Below are positions 34,297-44,083 of a stretch of DNA of 64,000 nucleotides, in pieces; the stretch's first letter is position 1; every line of letters begins with the position of its first letter. Both the position numbers and the translations under genes were made by a program. This DNA comes from Phaeophleospora eucalypticola (taxonomy: Eukaryota; Ascomycota; Dothideomycetes; Mycosphaerellales; Mycosphaerellaceae), in assembly GCA_022814565.1 (NCBI GenBank), contig JAKLNG010000002.1:930001-994000 (forward strand). Direction: 5' to 3'. Below the pieces are notes generated by a model. The model worked only from the letters and a program-made list of their open reading frames with translations, ran no database searches and had not been told where the DNA came from.

Positions 34297-35437
34297 ATGA
34301 CTGTATGTTTCGAAGTCTCGTGCGTTTGATCAACCGCTAACTTGCAGACAGTCCTTTTCCTCCCTTCTCTCCTCAATCAGCGGCAAGCCCGCGCCACCGC
34401 AGGCAAAGACACCGGCTTCGAGACCGAACGGCACACCGGGAACAGCAAAGACTCCAACCTCAACAAATGCGGCGAAGCAAGCCCCGAGCAATGTGGCGGC
34501 AGGAGTGAAGCGCAAGCCAGAAGAGGAGGCGACTGCAGGGAACGCGAAGGTAGTCAGGACGGAGCTCAAGGTTCCTGTACGGCCGTCAGGACAGAGCACA
34601 CAACCGACAGCATCCAAGCCAGCATCCTCAGCCGCTGCCGCTTCGACTGGTGCTTATCGGGGTACAGCGCGCCCCTCTGGAGCAGCAAATCCTGACAAGC
34701 CTGCTGCAGCGAAGGTGGTGCCTAAGTCCAACACCAACCCCAGCGCACCGGCAAATGCACCCCCAGCAGCAGGGTCCTCTGCCGCGCAGCCCAAGAAGGG
34801 TTTCGCTTCTATCATGGCGCAGGCCAAGGCTGCACAGGAGGCAGCCAAAGCTGCTGGTCATAGTACGATCAAGCACAAGCCCGTGGAAAAGATGACAAAG
34901 CGAGAGCGCGCGAAGTTGCAGGAGGAGGCTGCAGCGAAGAAGAAGGCAGGTGGACCGGTAGGAAAGTTGGCCGCCAACGATCGGAGCCGGAGCAACACTC
35001 CTGTGGATGCGAAGAACGGGCTAGCCAAGAAGCCGCCGGAGTCGACGTACAAGGGCACAATGAAGAAGCCGGCGGAGAAGCAGCAGTTCACATACAAAGG
35101 CACGATGGGTAAGGCTTCTTCTGCTGCCACACAGGCGAAGCTAGCAGCAAGGAACAAGGCAGGCGGATCCAACAAGTACGACGGCTATGCTGACTGGGAC
35201 GACCTGGACGACGCCGTGGACGAAGAGGAAGACGACTACGAGTCTGAAGGATCCTCCGATGATATGGATGCTGGATTCGACGACATGGAGCGCGAAGAAA
35301 CGGCTGCCCTTAAAGCGGCTCGGAAAGAGGACCAAGAAGCGCTCGAGGAGGAAGAACGCCATAGAAGGGAGAAGCTAGAACGCAAGAAGAAGCTGCAAGC
35401 TCTAAGCAAGAGCGCTGCGGCGAAGAAGAAGTTCTAA
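34297..35437 (+). CDS. SPT2: SPT2 chromatin protein
   Basis: Histone H3-H4 chaperone linked to transcription elongation and chromatin stability. Two exons: a 6-nt first exon 34297-34302 (ATG ACT) and 34352-35437, 363 aa. The acceptor is the second of two nearby AGs; the first would put the message in the wrong frame. The N terminus (SFSSLLSSISGKPAPP) and basic, low-complexity middle lead to two TYKGTM repeats (near residues 230 and 248) and the diagnostic C-terminal SPT2 domain: YDGYADWDDLDDA, an acidic stretch, then a basic helix rich in Glu/Arg/Lys ending in SAAAKKKF. Confidence 0.9.
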
Positions 35438-35622
35438 GCATTACTGGACTTGATGCATTGATGTGATACGAATTGTTTTTGGAGCTCATAGCGGGTTGGA
35501 TATGCGCTCTCATTGCATAGCGCAAATGCCTCTTAGCGAACGGTGTTGGTGGCGCGACAGCCCGGGTTTGGTTTGAATGAGATACTCAATGTGTATAACC
35601 ACTCCCAGGCTTTTACTACGGC

Positions 35623-36867
35623 CTATTCATTTCTCCTACCCCGCTGTCTTCTTTGCTCTCGTGCGGCTCGGTACTGGTCTCTGGCAGCCCTGTACTGGTC
35701 TCGTGGCAGCCACTCGGAATGGCCGCGATTGTAGCGTCCACCTGCACGCTCAGTTCGATACCCTCCTTCCGTGTCTTCGGATCTGTATCGCCTGAGCTGC
35801 TTTGATTGACCTTCCTCTTCGTCGCCGGAGGACTCCAGTCGTCTTTTGGTTCCACAACCTACCCTCTGATCCCAATACTCTTGCTTGTCCAGTCGCTTGA
35901 ACTCCAGGTACTGTTGGTACTCCTGATCGATTTGCTCGGAAGCGGTGATGGCAGGTGTCTGGAGGACATCATCACTCACGCAATAATCAATCAGCAGAGT
36001 GCTCATCTGACGATACTGGGCCAGCTCCGGTAGGTCTTCGCACAGGAAGATGACCTCTATGCCACGATTGTTGTCCGAGCTTGCCCCAATCATGATCATC
36101 TCATCGGCGAACTCTTTCAACCAACTGGCCAGCTCCTCGTCCCGAGCCTTTCTCTTCTGGAAAGCGAGAAGATGAGCCAGAATGTGAATTGAAACTTTCT
36201 CCTCTTCACATTCATCCGCTTGAAAGGCCGAGACCACTTTGGCAGCGACAGTGATAACAGCCCGCGTGAGCGGAATCTCGGTTCTGAACCAGTATTTGCG
36301 CAGGTCTTTGACTAGCAAAGCGAGCCGTGGATCCGATCGCTCATTATTCTCCCTAAAAGGCGGATATAACGATTCCAACCCATTCGCAATCATGGCTTCG
36401 AGCGTGGCCGTCCTGGCATTGCTACCGGGTACAACACACTCCATTGCGGCCACCACATCCGCATACTCTCGTAATGAGTTATCACTTCGATTCCGCAGCT
36501 TCAAATTACAATCTTTCATCATCTCTGACACCATGCGAAAGTTGACCTTCTTCCCTTTTGGTGTCCTGGCCGTGTCGACGTTGATGCAAATGATCTGGAC
36601 TCCAGTTTGACCAAGTGCTTTGCGATAGAGCGCTAGTTGCACTGCAAAGAGAAGAGAAGTCGTGAAGAAGACGAAGAGGTTATCTGGAAAGTTGTGCCTG
36701 TCAAGCAGGTGCTCCTTCAGTTGCTCTTTCATGTTCGGAACGTCCTTGGGAGGCGTGTACTTGGCGATGGAGTTCGCTTTTTTGGCGGCTGCTGGTGCGA
36801 ACAAGTCTCTGCCATTGACGCCGTACGACTGATCAGTCCACGCTCTGAATATGTGTGTTGGCGGCAT
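35623..36867 (-). CDS. Orphan-family protein, paralog of the 13405-15273 product
   Basis: Intronless, 414 aa, starting MPPTHIFRAWTDQSYG. The domain start (THIFRAW versus PRFLYRA) and the central TTSLLFAVQLALYRKALGQ..VQIICINVDTARTPKGKKVNF align with SLLFALVLALGRKAKDQ..FVVIHVIDTTKVTTLDGRPVEF in the 13405 gene. It lacks the charged N-terminal extension of the paralog. The C terminus is Arg/Glu/Tyr-rich with a tandem RDQYRAARDQYRAAREQ repeat and no acidic tail. I place it near the fungal DUF7587 group, from memory. Function unknown; a charged C terminus on both paralogs suggests nucleic-acid or protein binding. Confidence 0.72.
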   Translation of the reverse strand: MPPTHIFRAWTDQSYGVNGRDLFAPAAAKKANSIAKYTPPKDVPNMKEQLKEHLLDRHNFPDNLFVFFTTSLLFAVQLALYRKALGQTGVQIICINVDTARTPKGKKVNFRMVSEMMKDCNLKLRNRSDNSLREYADVVAAMECVVPGSNARTATLEAMIANGLESLYPPFRENNERSDPRLALLVKDLRKYWFRTEIPLTRAVITVAAKVVSAFQADECEEEKVSIHILAHLLAFQKRKARDEELASWLKEFADEMIMIGASSDNNRGIEVIFLCEDLPELAQYRQMSTLLIDYCVSDDVLQTPAITASEQIDQEYQQYLEFKRLDKQEYWDQRVGCGTKRRLESSGDEEEGQSKQLRRYRSEDTEGGYRTERAGGRYNRGHSEWLPRDQYRAARDQYRAAREQRRQRGRRNE

Positions 36868-36973
36868 CCTGGCTCCTTCAAACAGGCCTGGTCAGCTGCG
36901 GGTCTAAGACCTGGTATTGACGAGTCCTGTGGGTTTTGGGGGGCGCGACTCTCGCGTTGTCACCGCCTGTGTG

Positions 36974-37009
36974 GATGGTGCTGTCGATGGTGCTGTCGAT
37001 GGTGCTGTC
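36974..37009. repeat. Three perfect copies of a 12-bp unit
   Basis: GATGGTGCTGTC repeated three times in a row, about 110 bp upstream of the orphan gene start. Confidence 0.85.
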
Positions 37010-37374
37010 ACTCTCGAACCAATGTCAAGTAGGTCTCTTTTTGAATTTTGAGAGTGGTTGATGTGAGAGCTAAAAGTATCGGCGAAAATTTGGAAAGGAG
37101 ATGTAACACGCTAGTGGAGCTGACATGTGACAGATGACTTCGCGCTTCATGTGAAGCCATCAGCTCAGTGATAGATATGCTCGAATGCCACACCGTCATT
37201 CTGCAGAGCCCAAGGCCTAACCCACAGAGATACTCTAAGACAACCAATGATTCGCTCCACTCGAAGCAGGCACCTTCGATGACGAATCATGCCTCATGTT
37301 CATGTGATTGCTTCGAGATCTGGTCGGACTCGATCGACATTTGAGAACAAGCATTCCACAAATGATCTTCCAAA

Positions 37375-37382
37375 CATATAAC
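37375..37382 (+). promoter_or_regulatory. TATA-like element, first MCYY gene
   Basis: CATATAAC, 69 bp before the ATG at 37444. Matches the spacing of the element before the second MCYY gene. Confidence 0.45.
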
Positions 37383-37443
37383 AGTCATGTCGAAGGCCTC
37401 TACCTCTTTGCCTTGGAGTCATTCTGACCACCGACAACGTCTC

Positions 37444-37791
37444 ATGTGTTACTATCGGAATATCAAATATCTCTGCGGCTGTACTGCCCGTGATTACACT
37501 TATCGATGCCCAAGACAGACTGAACCCGGCCACCATCCCTACATCACTCGAGACCCGAACCACCCGCGAACGATTCGTGATAGAACACAGCATTGTCCAA
37601 GATGTCGCGGAAGAAGACGGGCTGTGGCACCATCTACTATCCTCGCTCTCGCAGGCATCGCCGCCGCTGCCGCCACCGTTGTTGGCATTTCGATGCTGTG
37701 GCCATTCATGACTCTTAGAAATTGCCTCATGCTGTTGTCCACCGCTGGCCTGGGGTTGATGTTGTTGTTTGCGCAACAGCAATCCGTGTAA
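37444..37791 (+). CDS. Small Cys-rich membrane protein (MCYY family, copy 1)
   Basis: 115 aa from the ATG that begins MCYYRNIKYLCGC. An in-frame ATG 57 bp earlier is possible (134 aa), but the later one matches the paralog and lies at the same distance from a TATA-like element. Cysteines occur at MCYY, YLCGC, YRCPR and HCPRC, enough for a metal-binding knuckle. A basic RCRGRRR stretch leads to two hydrophobic segments (ILALAGIAAAAATVVGISM and LMLLSTAGLGLMLLFA), so the protein is probably membrane-anchored by a C-terminal hairpin. It has no signal peptide. Not recognised beyond loose likeness to small ascomycete proteins starting MCYY/MCHY. Confidence 0.55.
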   Translation: MCYYRNIKYLCGCTARDYTYRCPRQTEPGHHPYITRDPNHPRTIRDRTQHCPRCRGRRRAVAPSTILALAGIAAAAATVVGISMLWPFMTLRNCLMLLSTAGLGLMLLFAQQQSV

Positions 37792-37830
37792 CCAGATAGA
37801 AAACAGCAATTTCCAGCCACCAAGGTCAGG

Positions 37831-37840
37831 CATATATATT
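37831..37840 (+). promoter_or_regulatory. TATA box, second MCYY gene
   Basis: CATATATATT, 66 bp before the ATG at 37897. Confidence 0.5.
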
Positions 37841-37896
37841 CGCAGCTTCTCCCTCGGGCCAGGTCCGTTTCCTTTAACCTCTGCTCTTCATACAGA

Positions 37897-38121
37897 ATGT
37901 GCTACTACGCCTCAGTCAAGTACACCGGCTGCGGCTGTCGAGATAAGGAGCTCAGCCACCGATGCTGGGACAAGAGGCACGGCCACAAATGTCGTGGACC
38001 ACAATGGGACCCTAGTCAGAAGCATACCGTTTATCGGTCGGGAAATTGCAGTATCTGCAAAGACCTACAGAGAGCTTTCCAGGCACTGGCTGTTCGGGCA
38101 ATGGGACGGGTCCGGCGGTAA
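37897..38121 (+). CDS. Small Cys-rich soluble protein (MCYY family, copy 2)
   Basis: 74 aa, intronless, starting MCYYASVKYTGCGC. Aligns with copy 1 over the first 35 residues (MCYYxxxKYxxCGC, then a basic/His region), and also has a distal Cys pair (GNCSICKD versus HCPRC). It lacks the hydrophobic C-terminal segments of copy 1, so the pair appears to be one soluble and one membrane-bound form. The frame is short, but the paired start, cysteine pattern and promoter spacing support it as real. Confidence 0.55.
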   Translation: MCYYASVKYTGCGCRDKELSHRCWDKRHGHKCRGPQWDPSQKHTVYRSGNCSICKDLQRAFQALAVRAMGRVRR

Positions 38122-38677
38122 TCAGAATGGAGAAATCTTCGGAAGGTAACTTGACAACGAGCGATGCTCTCGAAGTCTACAGCTGACTTGGTGGAATAGC
38201 AGTCTCGCGAACGGTTCCCTGTCTGTTCTCTCTGTCCTGTAAACGCGCAGATGCTGATTCCAAAAGGCTAAGGTCCGTCCTGACTCCAAACATGGCTACC
38301 GGAATCTTCGAAAGGTTGCTGACAAACCTATGGCAAAGCGTATGAAGGAATGCGGTAAAGAGCGGCAGAGGAGTGCTCGGTGGATGTCGGAGGCTGTAAT
38401 TGATGGTTTTGGGGCCTTCCAATGCCCAACCGAATAAGAATCTGGAAAAATGTCAGCTCGTTCAAAATATCCAATAAATGATCCAGCGTGCCTGAATACA
38501 CATCTCACTTTGAGATCTGCCCTCTTCGAGTGCTTGTGAAAGGCGTTGATTGCAAGGGGTATGCAGGTCACATGACCCAGAAATTTGAAAGAAACCAAAA
38601 TTCACTTCAGCTCTTTTCAACATGAGAAACTGGTTCGGCTAGAGTCTACAACTGCCCTCCCGTGTATCGCTACATAT
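38122..38677. other. Convergent 3' flanks
   Basis: Between the second MCYY gene (+) and ATP5 (-). No supported gene. Confidence 0.5.
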
Positions 38678-39480
38678 TTACAGAGTTTCCTGGAGGAGCT
38701 TGTTCATTTTGGCCATCTTGGAAGACACGCTGAGGTCAATGGTACGGTCACCAATCTCGACGACCAGACCGCCGCGGATATCTGGGTTGACCTGTAGACA
38801 GTCAGTAGAAGTAAATATGGACCGGATCGCATTTTGACGCACCTTTGGCACAACCTTCAATTTCTTGTTCGCACCGACGTACTGGCTCTTGCTGACCGCG
38901 GCCTCGAGCTGCTTCACGATCTTGTTGTCCAATGGCGCAGCCGAGGTGATGGTCATCTCAACCTCACCTCTCGAAGCGCTCATCAACTGCTCGAACTTCT
39001 CGCAGACACCCTCCAAAACGCTCAGACGGTTGTTCTCAGCAAGGGTCTTGAGGAAGTTGCCGACGGTGTTGGTCTTGTCCTGGACGTTGGTCGTCTTCTG
39101 GATCTCGGCAACGATTTGGCTCTTGTCTTCTTCGGTAAGAGTAGGGGCACCGAGGATGCTCTGGAGGCGGGCGTCCTTCTTGAAGGTCTGCGAGAGGCTG
39201 TCCACGGCCTTGGAGACGCTGTCGAGGGAGGAGGACTTGACGGCGGCGGTGTACTACCAATGGCTGTGTTAGTGGCAGATTCTGATTTTTCTCTTTTCGT
39301 CCACACGTGTTATTAGCATACCAGAGCGGAGGCGTAGGTGCCGTCGACACCGAAGAGCTCGATAGGAGGCCTGCCGTCGGCGACAGGCTTTGCGGCCTCG
39401 GCGAAGGAGCGCGTAGCGGCGACCTGGAATCGAGGAGCTCCCACTCGGAGCGACCGAGCTGCGACACGGCCGGCCAACAT
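38678..39480 (-). CDS. ATP5: ATP synthase subunit 5 (OSCP), mitochondrial
   Basis: Stator subunit linking F1 to the peripheral stalk of the mitochondrial F1Fo ATP synthase. Three exons: 39480-39322, 39253-38843, 38791-38678 (introns 68 and 51 bp), 227 aa. The N terminus MLAGRVAARSLRVGAPRF is an import presequence. The OSCP domain starts near PPIELFGVDGTYASAL and ends with VNPDIRGGLVVEIGD followed by IDLSVSSKMAKMNKLL, the conserved C terminus. The second intron is a multiple of three without a stop, so a retained-intron form would carry a 17-residue insert before VNPDI; the family has no such insert. Confidence 0.96.
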
Positions 39481-41144
39481 GATTGCGGTGGTGTAGAAGG
39501 GCGAATGGATGTTGCGGATGGGCGTCTTGCGCTGTCCTGCAGCTCTCAGCAGATGATGTTTGCGAAGGTGAGTGCGGGTAGTTCCGATACCGACGGCAAA
39601 GCGAAACCTTGTCTCCCGACTTCACCCTACTTTCACACCCTCACACTGGAAGACTTTCAGGGAATTTAGCTGTCGCAAATGCGTGCCGGCGCGTCACTTC
39701 GACTTAATCGGCTTCTACGAGACTACCTAGACGGTAAAATGCCGAACACTGGACCGGAGGCGTGAAAATGGCCCTCCAAGTGCGAAAGAGCACGTCAGAA
39801 GCATACAGTCATTTGGAAAGAGCAGTGTAACAGAATCACAAGATAGGAATGGATCAAGGAATCAAAGACGCATTGCTGCATGGCGACCGAGAATGCTATT
39901 TTGCTCGCGGTCTAGAAACCGATGCATGCTCGGTGGACGACCCTCCAGGACACTTGCGCCGCCCATTGATTACTCGTGCTCACACGTCCTTGCTAGGATC
40001 GCTATGCAAAGTGCTTTTATCTTTGCCATCACTGACAGCCGCATGCGTAGCCGCGGCTCACTGGATGCTTCCCGTGAATCTGTGGCGTCCCAAGTGACCG
40101 GGGCGCGCAATCCACGAGCAAGACTGACCGTCGGACTTCGCCCGTCTGGCAGCACCCAGCGCCCTCCTCCCGCAGACCCTCCACCGTCCTTTGACCCTCC
40201 AGGCAGTGCCGGCCGCTCTTGAAACCTTTTCCGCGTTCTGCAAAGTACGCAGTACAGTGCCTCCCAGTGCAAATTCTGGAACGGTCGGTGGCCTCTCTAA
40301 CTGGCGACCCCGCCACCGCAACTTCTTCGTGCTGCGCCTCGCAGCCAGCTGCTTTTCGCAAACGAAAGATGCTTCCGAATTGGTCGCTAGCGGCCTCTAG
40401 CTTGGACCCTGAACGTGATTCTTGGCGCCGAAAGCCCAACGACACCCTCTTACAACGTCCTTCCACGTAGTCGCTTTTGACGAGAACATAGTCGATTTTG
40501 ACGTACTAAGCTGGAGGATGTAGAGCGCATTCGCGCGAACAATCTCAGCCCAAAATTATGATGGTAGGACTGAGACTCGAATTTCGCGCAAGTGATGGGC
40601 CTGAATGCCCTCAATTCTGCGGAGCTTCACTCGAAGCTCGAAAACGCCCCACTGACACGTGACTCCTGATTGTGAAAACGGCGCTAGTGCTTCTATTGTC
40701 GAGCGAGCATATGAGAATTTTTCTTCCTCCAAGCAACCTCTCCCTCTTCCCTCCACTCCATCCCCTTTTCGACTTTGTTAAGCCTTCGATTCTTTGTACG
40801 ACACTCACCGCAGCACACTCACACATTTGTACAGCTAGTAGAGCGCCGGCGCTCAACTGTGACATTCACCAACTCCAAGGTAAGTGCGCGCACATCACTG
40901 CCGCCGCCGTTCACCAGCGCTGACTTCTTCTTCCAGCACTTCGCACTTTCAAACACCACTTCTTCAGATACCCACAACTTCACCACAACTGTAACGGGCG
41001 TCACCGTCCCGAAAGCTCTCAAGGTATGTCTCCTACCGCAAAGCGTCCCCGGCGCTGATGCGAGTTCCTTCTAGCTGACTTGAAGCCACAGACAATCCAC
41101 TTCAGCAACACCGCGTAATCTCTAATCACCCAACATCATCCAAT
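39481..41144. other. Divergent region with spliced leader of the zinc-finger gene
   Basis: Promoters of ATP5 (-) and the 41145 gene (+). The right part (about 40780-41144) looks like a transcribed leader with two introns, listed separately. Elsewhere nothing supported. Confidence 0.5.
40880..41091 (+). promoter_or_regulatory. Two likely 5'-UTR introns
   Basis: GTAAGT at 40880 with a CTTCCAG acceptor ending at 40936 (57 bp), and GTATGT at 41024 with a GCTGACT branch site and CACAG ending at 41091 (68 bp). Both lie in the non-coding leader of the zinc-finger gene at 41145. Confidence 0.5.
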
Positions 41145-42321
41145 ATGGGTTGTGACAAGCCGGGACACCGCCACAACTGGCCCTCCAGCGGCACCCTGGT
41201 CATTCAGCGGTGTGAGACTCACTGCAACTTTTGTGAGGGCGAGGACGCCAAGAAGACCTGGAAGTATGCCTGGTTCCTTCGCAGGCATGTGCGCTCCGTT
41301 CATATCAAGGGTGGCAAGGGCAACTACCCAAACCTCATCATCCCTCAGGACTGGTCAGTATTCAAATGAAGATGTCACATGTGAATGCCGCTAACATACT
41401 CCCAGGGACGAGCAGAAGCTTCGCGGCTCTGCTAAGCTTCGCGCTGCGGACCTCAAGATCAAGCGCGAGAACGAAGACCACACATTCTTCGTAAAGCAGC
41501 CTGTTTACGAGACTCAGCTTGAGAACGAGCAGATGTTCGGTCTTGCTCCGCCAAATGCGCTTCCGTCAGACCTTAGTGTCGAGGGCCGCATCTTCGACCC
41601 CAGCCAGTACGGCGAGGGTGCCATCAAGTACGAAGACAACCCAGACGGCTTCTTCCCGGCCTTCGCCAACGAAGATCCCTCGGCTTTTGCGGACTACTGG
41701 TCCGCGGAGAACATCGACGACTACTTGCTCCTCAACACCGCCTCTGATCTCGAGAAGGCTCAAGCTGCCGCTCAGAACCAAGACGCCATCGAGCAGGCGG
41801 CCCTGTACGGCAACGAGAACGTCACTCCCGACTACATCAAGCAAGAGAGCGTCGACGAATCATCCGATCCAGCTATGACTGATTATCCAGAGCTTCCAAA
41901 TGGCGTCTACCACGAGCCTGAGACTCCAGTCCAAATTGCGAAGGTCGACAATGATCCTGAGAACGACATCCCTTTCGATCCAGTCTACCGGCGCGGTCAG
42001 CGTTTCTTCTTCGATGACTACCCAGAGGCTCTCGACGTCTCCAACGACTACAGTGCTGTCTCTGCTGACGACGACTCCGATGATGAGTTCGAAGAGCTCC
42101 CTCTCGGTGAGATCTTCGACCACTACCGTGCCAAGCCTTCGTTCGACGAGCACGCACGCATGTTTGAAATGCTCGTTGGCGTCACCGAGTACCTCGCCGA
42201 TGGCGGCATGGAACTTGGCACAATGATGCCGTGCGTCGAGGCCTTCGCTCGCAACCTCGCGTCCAAGATCGCAAAGCAACAGCAGCGCACCGAGGGCGAG
42301 GCTGTTCAGGGATGGCTCTGA
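41145..42321 (+). CDS. Single zinc-finger protein with acidic C terminus
   Basis: Two exons, 41145-41353 and 41406-42321 (52-bp intron), 374 aa. The N terminus MGCDKPGHRHNWPSSG leads to one C2H2-type finger: HCNFCEGE..FLRRHVRSVH, with Cys-x2-Cys and His-x4-His, near residues 28-54. The rest is acidic with many Asp/Glu, Pro and aromatic residues (for example DYPELPNGVYHEPET and DDDSDDEFEELPLGEIFD), like an activation domain, and ends in a short helical region. A transcription factor is the simplest reading; targets are unknown. Its 3' flank carries three hairpin repeats. Confidence 0.82.
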
Positions 42322-42910
42322 GTTCGCCTCTCTCAACCTCGACTTCATCACAGTCTTGTCAACCCGGTGCTTGATCATGCCAGGCGTTGAATTCTATTCA
42401 GCGAGGCAGACACCATGGCAAGCTGCCCGACCTCCACACGACTTCTACTACGACATGAGACCTCCACTTGGTGCTTGATCTTGCCAGGCGTCGACATTGC
42501 TCGACGAGGCAGACACCTGCTGGGGTTTCTCCTTTTGCATTTATGACACGACACGAGACCTTCCGGTCGGTGCTTGATCTTGCCAGGCGTCGATACCTTT
42601 CGACGAGGCAGACAACGGCGAGGGTTCTGCGCTTTACGACACGAATTGAGAGCATGCACAGCATTGGCGTTTTGCATTTTGACAGAGCGAGATTGTGGCT
42701 TTGTCCTTTTGAGACTCGGATGATTGTGGCGAGGAATGCGATGATACGCAGGTACCAGTTGTAACTGTAGTAAAGCATCTCCGCTCTGTATGATAAGAAA
42801 TCAAGCACGCGGCTTGCAATGCCCTTTCTTAGTCCCACCAGCGCCATCGCATGCCCAACGCGAAGCTCGTGAAATTACCACTCGGGCCTCTCTTTGCAGT
42901 TCGTGCCTTC
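42322..42910. other. 3' flank with hairpin repeats
   Basis: Between the zinc-finger gene (+) and a small minus-strand gene. Its first half is the three-copy hairpin repeat; the remainder shows nothing else. Confidence 0.6.
42366..42613. repeat. Three tandem ~100-bp repeats, each with a hairpin
   Basis: Units start at 42366, 42470 and 42569 with GGTGCTTGATC, then TTGCCAGGCGTCGA (ATGCCAGGCGTTGA in copy 1), a 5-6 base variable loop, and TCGACGAGGCAGAC (TCAGCGAGGCAGAC in copy 1). Outer TGCC/GGCA and inner CGTCGA/TCGACG pair in each copy. Weaker similarity (CACGACAYGAGACC) also precedes copies 2 and 3. Confidence 0.85.
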
Positions 42911-43397
42911 TCATTCATCATTACCGTCGCCTCGCTGCTTTCGCGGAGCCCCGCTGCCCGAGTCCTCGCTCGCACCAAGAGATTTCCTCTCCTTTCCTTT
43001 ACCTTGATTACTTCCCTCTGCTCCACCTCCATCGAGACTCGCCCTTTCCTTGCCTTTGCGGCTGCTTCCTTCTCCCGCTTTCTTTGGGTGGGGAGTGAAA
43101 TCTTCGGGCCATTTGACGCTGTCGTCTTCTATTCCAGCCACCATTCTCTGCACATGGAGGCGTGTCTGAGCTATCGTCTGTCACTGTCACTTAGCATTGG
43201 TTCGACGAGAGCAGGAGAGAGTGAGCGTTGCGTACCTCGCATCGTTGAAATGAGAGCCAGCTGAGCTTCTCGTAGCTTTGGAGAATTTCGGCCGCCATGT
43301 TTCGTCTTCGGATCGAGTCAAAAGACTCTGGTGATCTTGTCGTTGGGCGAATCGGATATTTCGTGGAGGACGCGGGTGTTGCTGAGGTTTTTGACAT
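42911..43397 (-). CDS. Small helical protein of unknown function
   Basis: Two exons, 43397-43236 and 43177-42911 (58-bp intron, TGCTAAG branch), 142 aa. The N terminus is Ser/Thr/Pro-rich. The middle is a likely helical hairpin interrupted only by the intron: NMAAEILQSYEKLSWLSFQR then TIAQTRLHVQRMVAGIEDD. A WPEDFTPHP motif and a basic/Ser/Gly-rich tail follow. The splice was inferred because it joins two coherent helices in frame. I recall similar small conserved ascomycete proteins of unknown function, but cannot name the family. Confidence 0.65.
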
Positions 43398-44083
43398 GAT
43401 TGCTGCGTTCCAGCTTCGCGCTTCTCGATGAAAAATCCAGCGCTTCTCTCAGGAGCTTCTGTGTGGATGTCTTTCTATTGTTGAGATGACACCCATTCAG
43501 AAATCGAGACTGTTCAGATGTTATTGATCAGAAGATCAATCTGTGGGAAGCCGCGGCGCGCTGCATATGAATCCATGGAAGCTTTGTTGGCAATGCATTT
43601 CTGTCCGGAGAAGATTTACAATCGACGAGTCAAGCGGGACGATATCACTCAGTGCATCGCGTGAGGTTTGTTCCGCATCCGCGCTCTCGATATCCAGATT
43701 GCCGCCGCCGAAAATACAAGCAGTGATGGTGAAGTTGAAGATGAAACAGCAACATGTCCGTGGCGGCTGCGGAAGCTCATCCGGCGTCAGCTTGGGTCAG
43801 GGATCGATCTGACCTGCCGCGTGTCAGGGTCAACTTTCTTGAGATGCGTGTCAGAAACAACAGTTCCACGAAGACACTGCACAACGCTCTTTATCGCTCA
43901 CGCGCACTTCGATTCGCATTTCAGGCCAGATACCTCTATTGACTGACGACAAGATTGGCTAATCAACGAACCGGCAGTGGAAAGCTCAGCCGAAACAATC
44001 GCCGGGCTCCTGTAGAAGCCGCTACGAACATTTGCATGATCTAACACTCCTTCTCGTCGCTGCTGGTCAGCGTGCATTTCGTC
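43398..44083. other. Divergent promoter region
   Basis: Between the small helical gene (-) and the type II membrane protein gene (+). Nothing else supported. Confidence 0.5.

Larger units (their letters stand above)
36868..37443. other. Intergenic with 12-bp triplicate
   Basis: Upstream regions of the orphan gene (-) and the first MCYY gene (+). Holds three perfect GATGGTGCTGTC copies and a TATA-like CATATAAC at 37375. Confidence 0.55.

Noticed and set aside
39022..39467. Antisense and off-frame ORFs over ATP5
   Set aside because: Shadows of the OSCP exons; Pro/Arg/Ser-rich with no family match.
40029..40466. 145-codon minus-strand ORF
   Set aside because: Composition resembles random translation (many Arg, Gly, Cys), with overlapping frames open on both strands.
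42375..42677. Minus-strand ORF with repeated CLPRR..STPGKIKH peptide
   Set aside because: It is the shadow of the hairpin repeats. The spacing between the first two units (104 bp) is not a multiple of three.
43543..43812. 89-codon plus-strand ORF
   Set aside because: No domain, no homology recalled, and lies in a promoter region between divergent genes.
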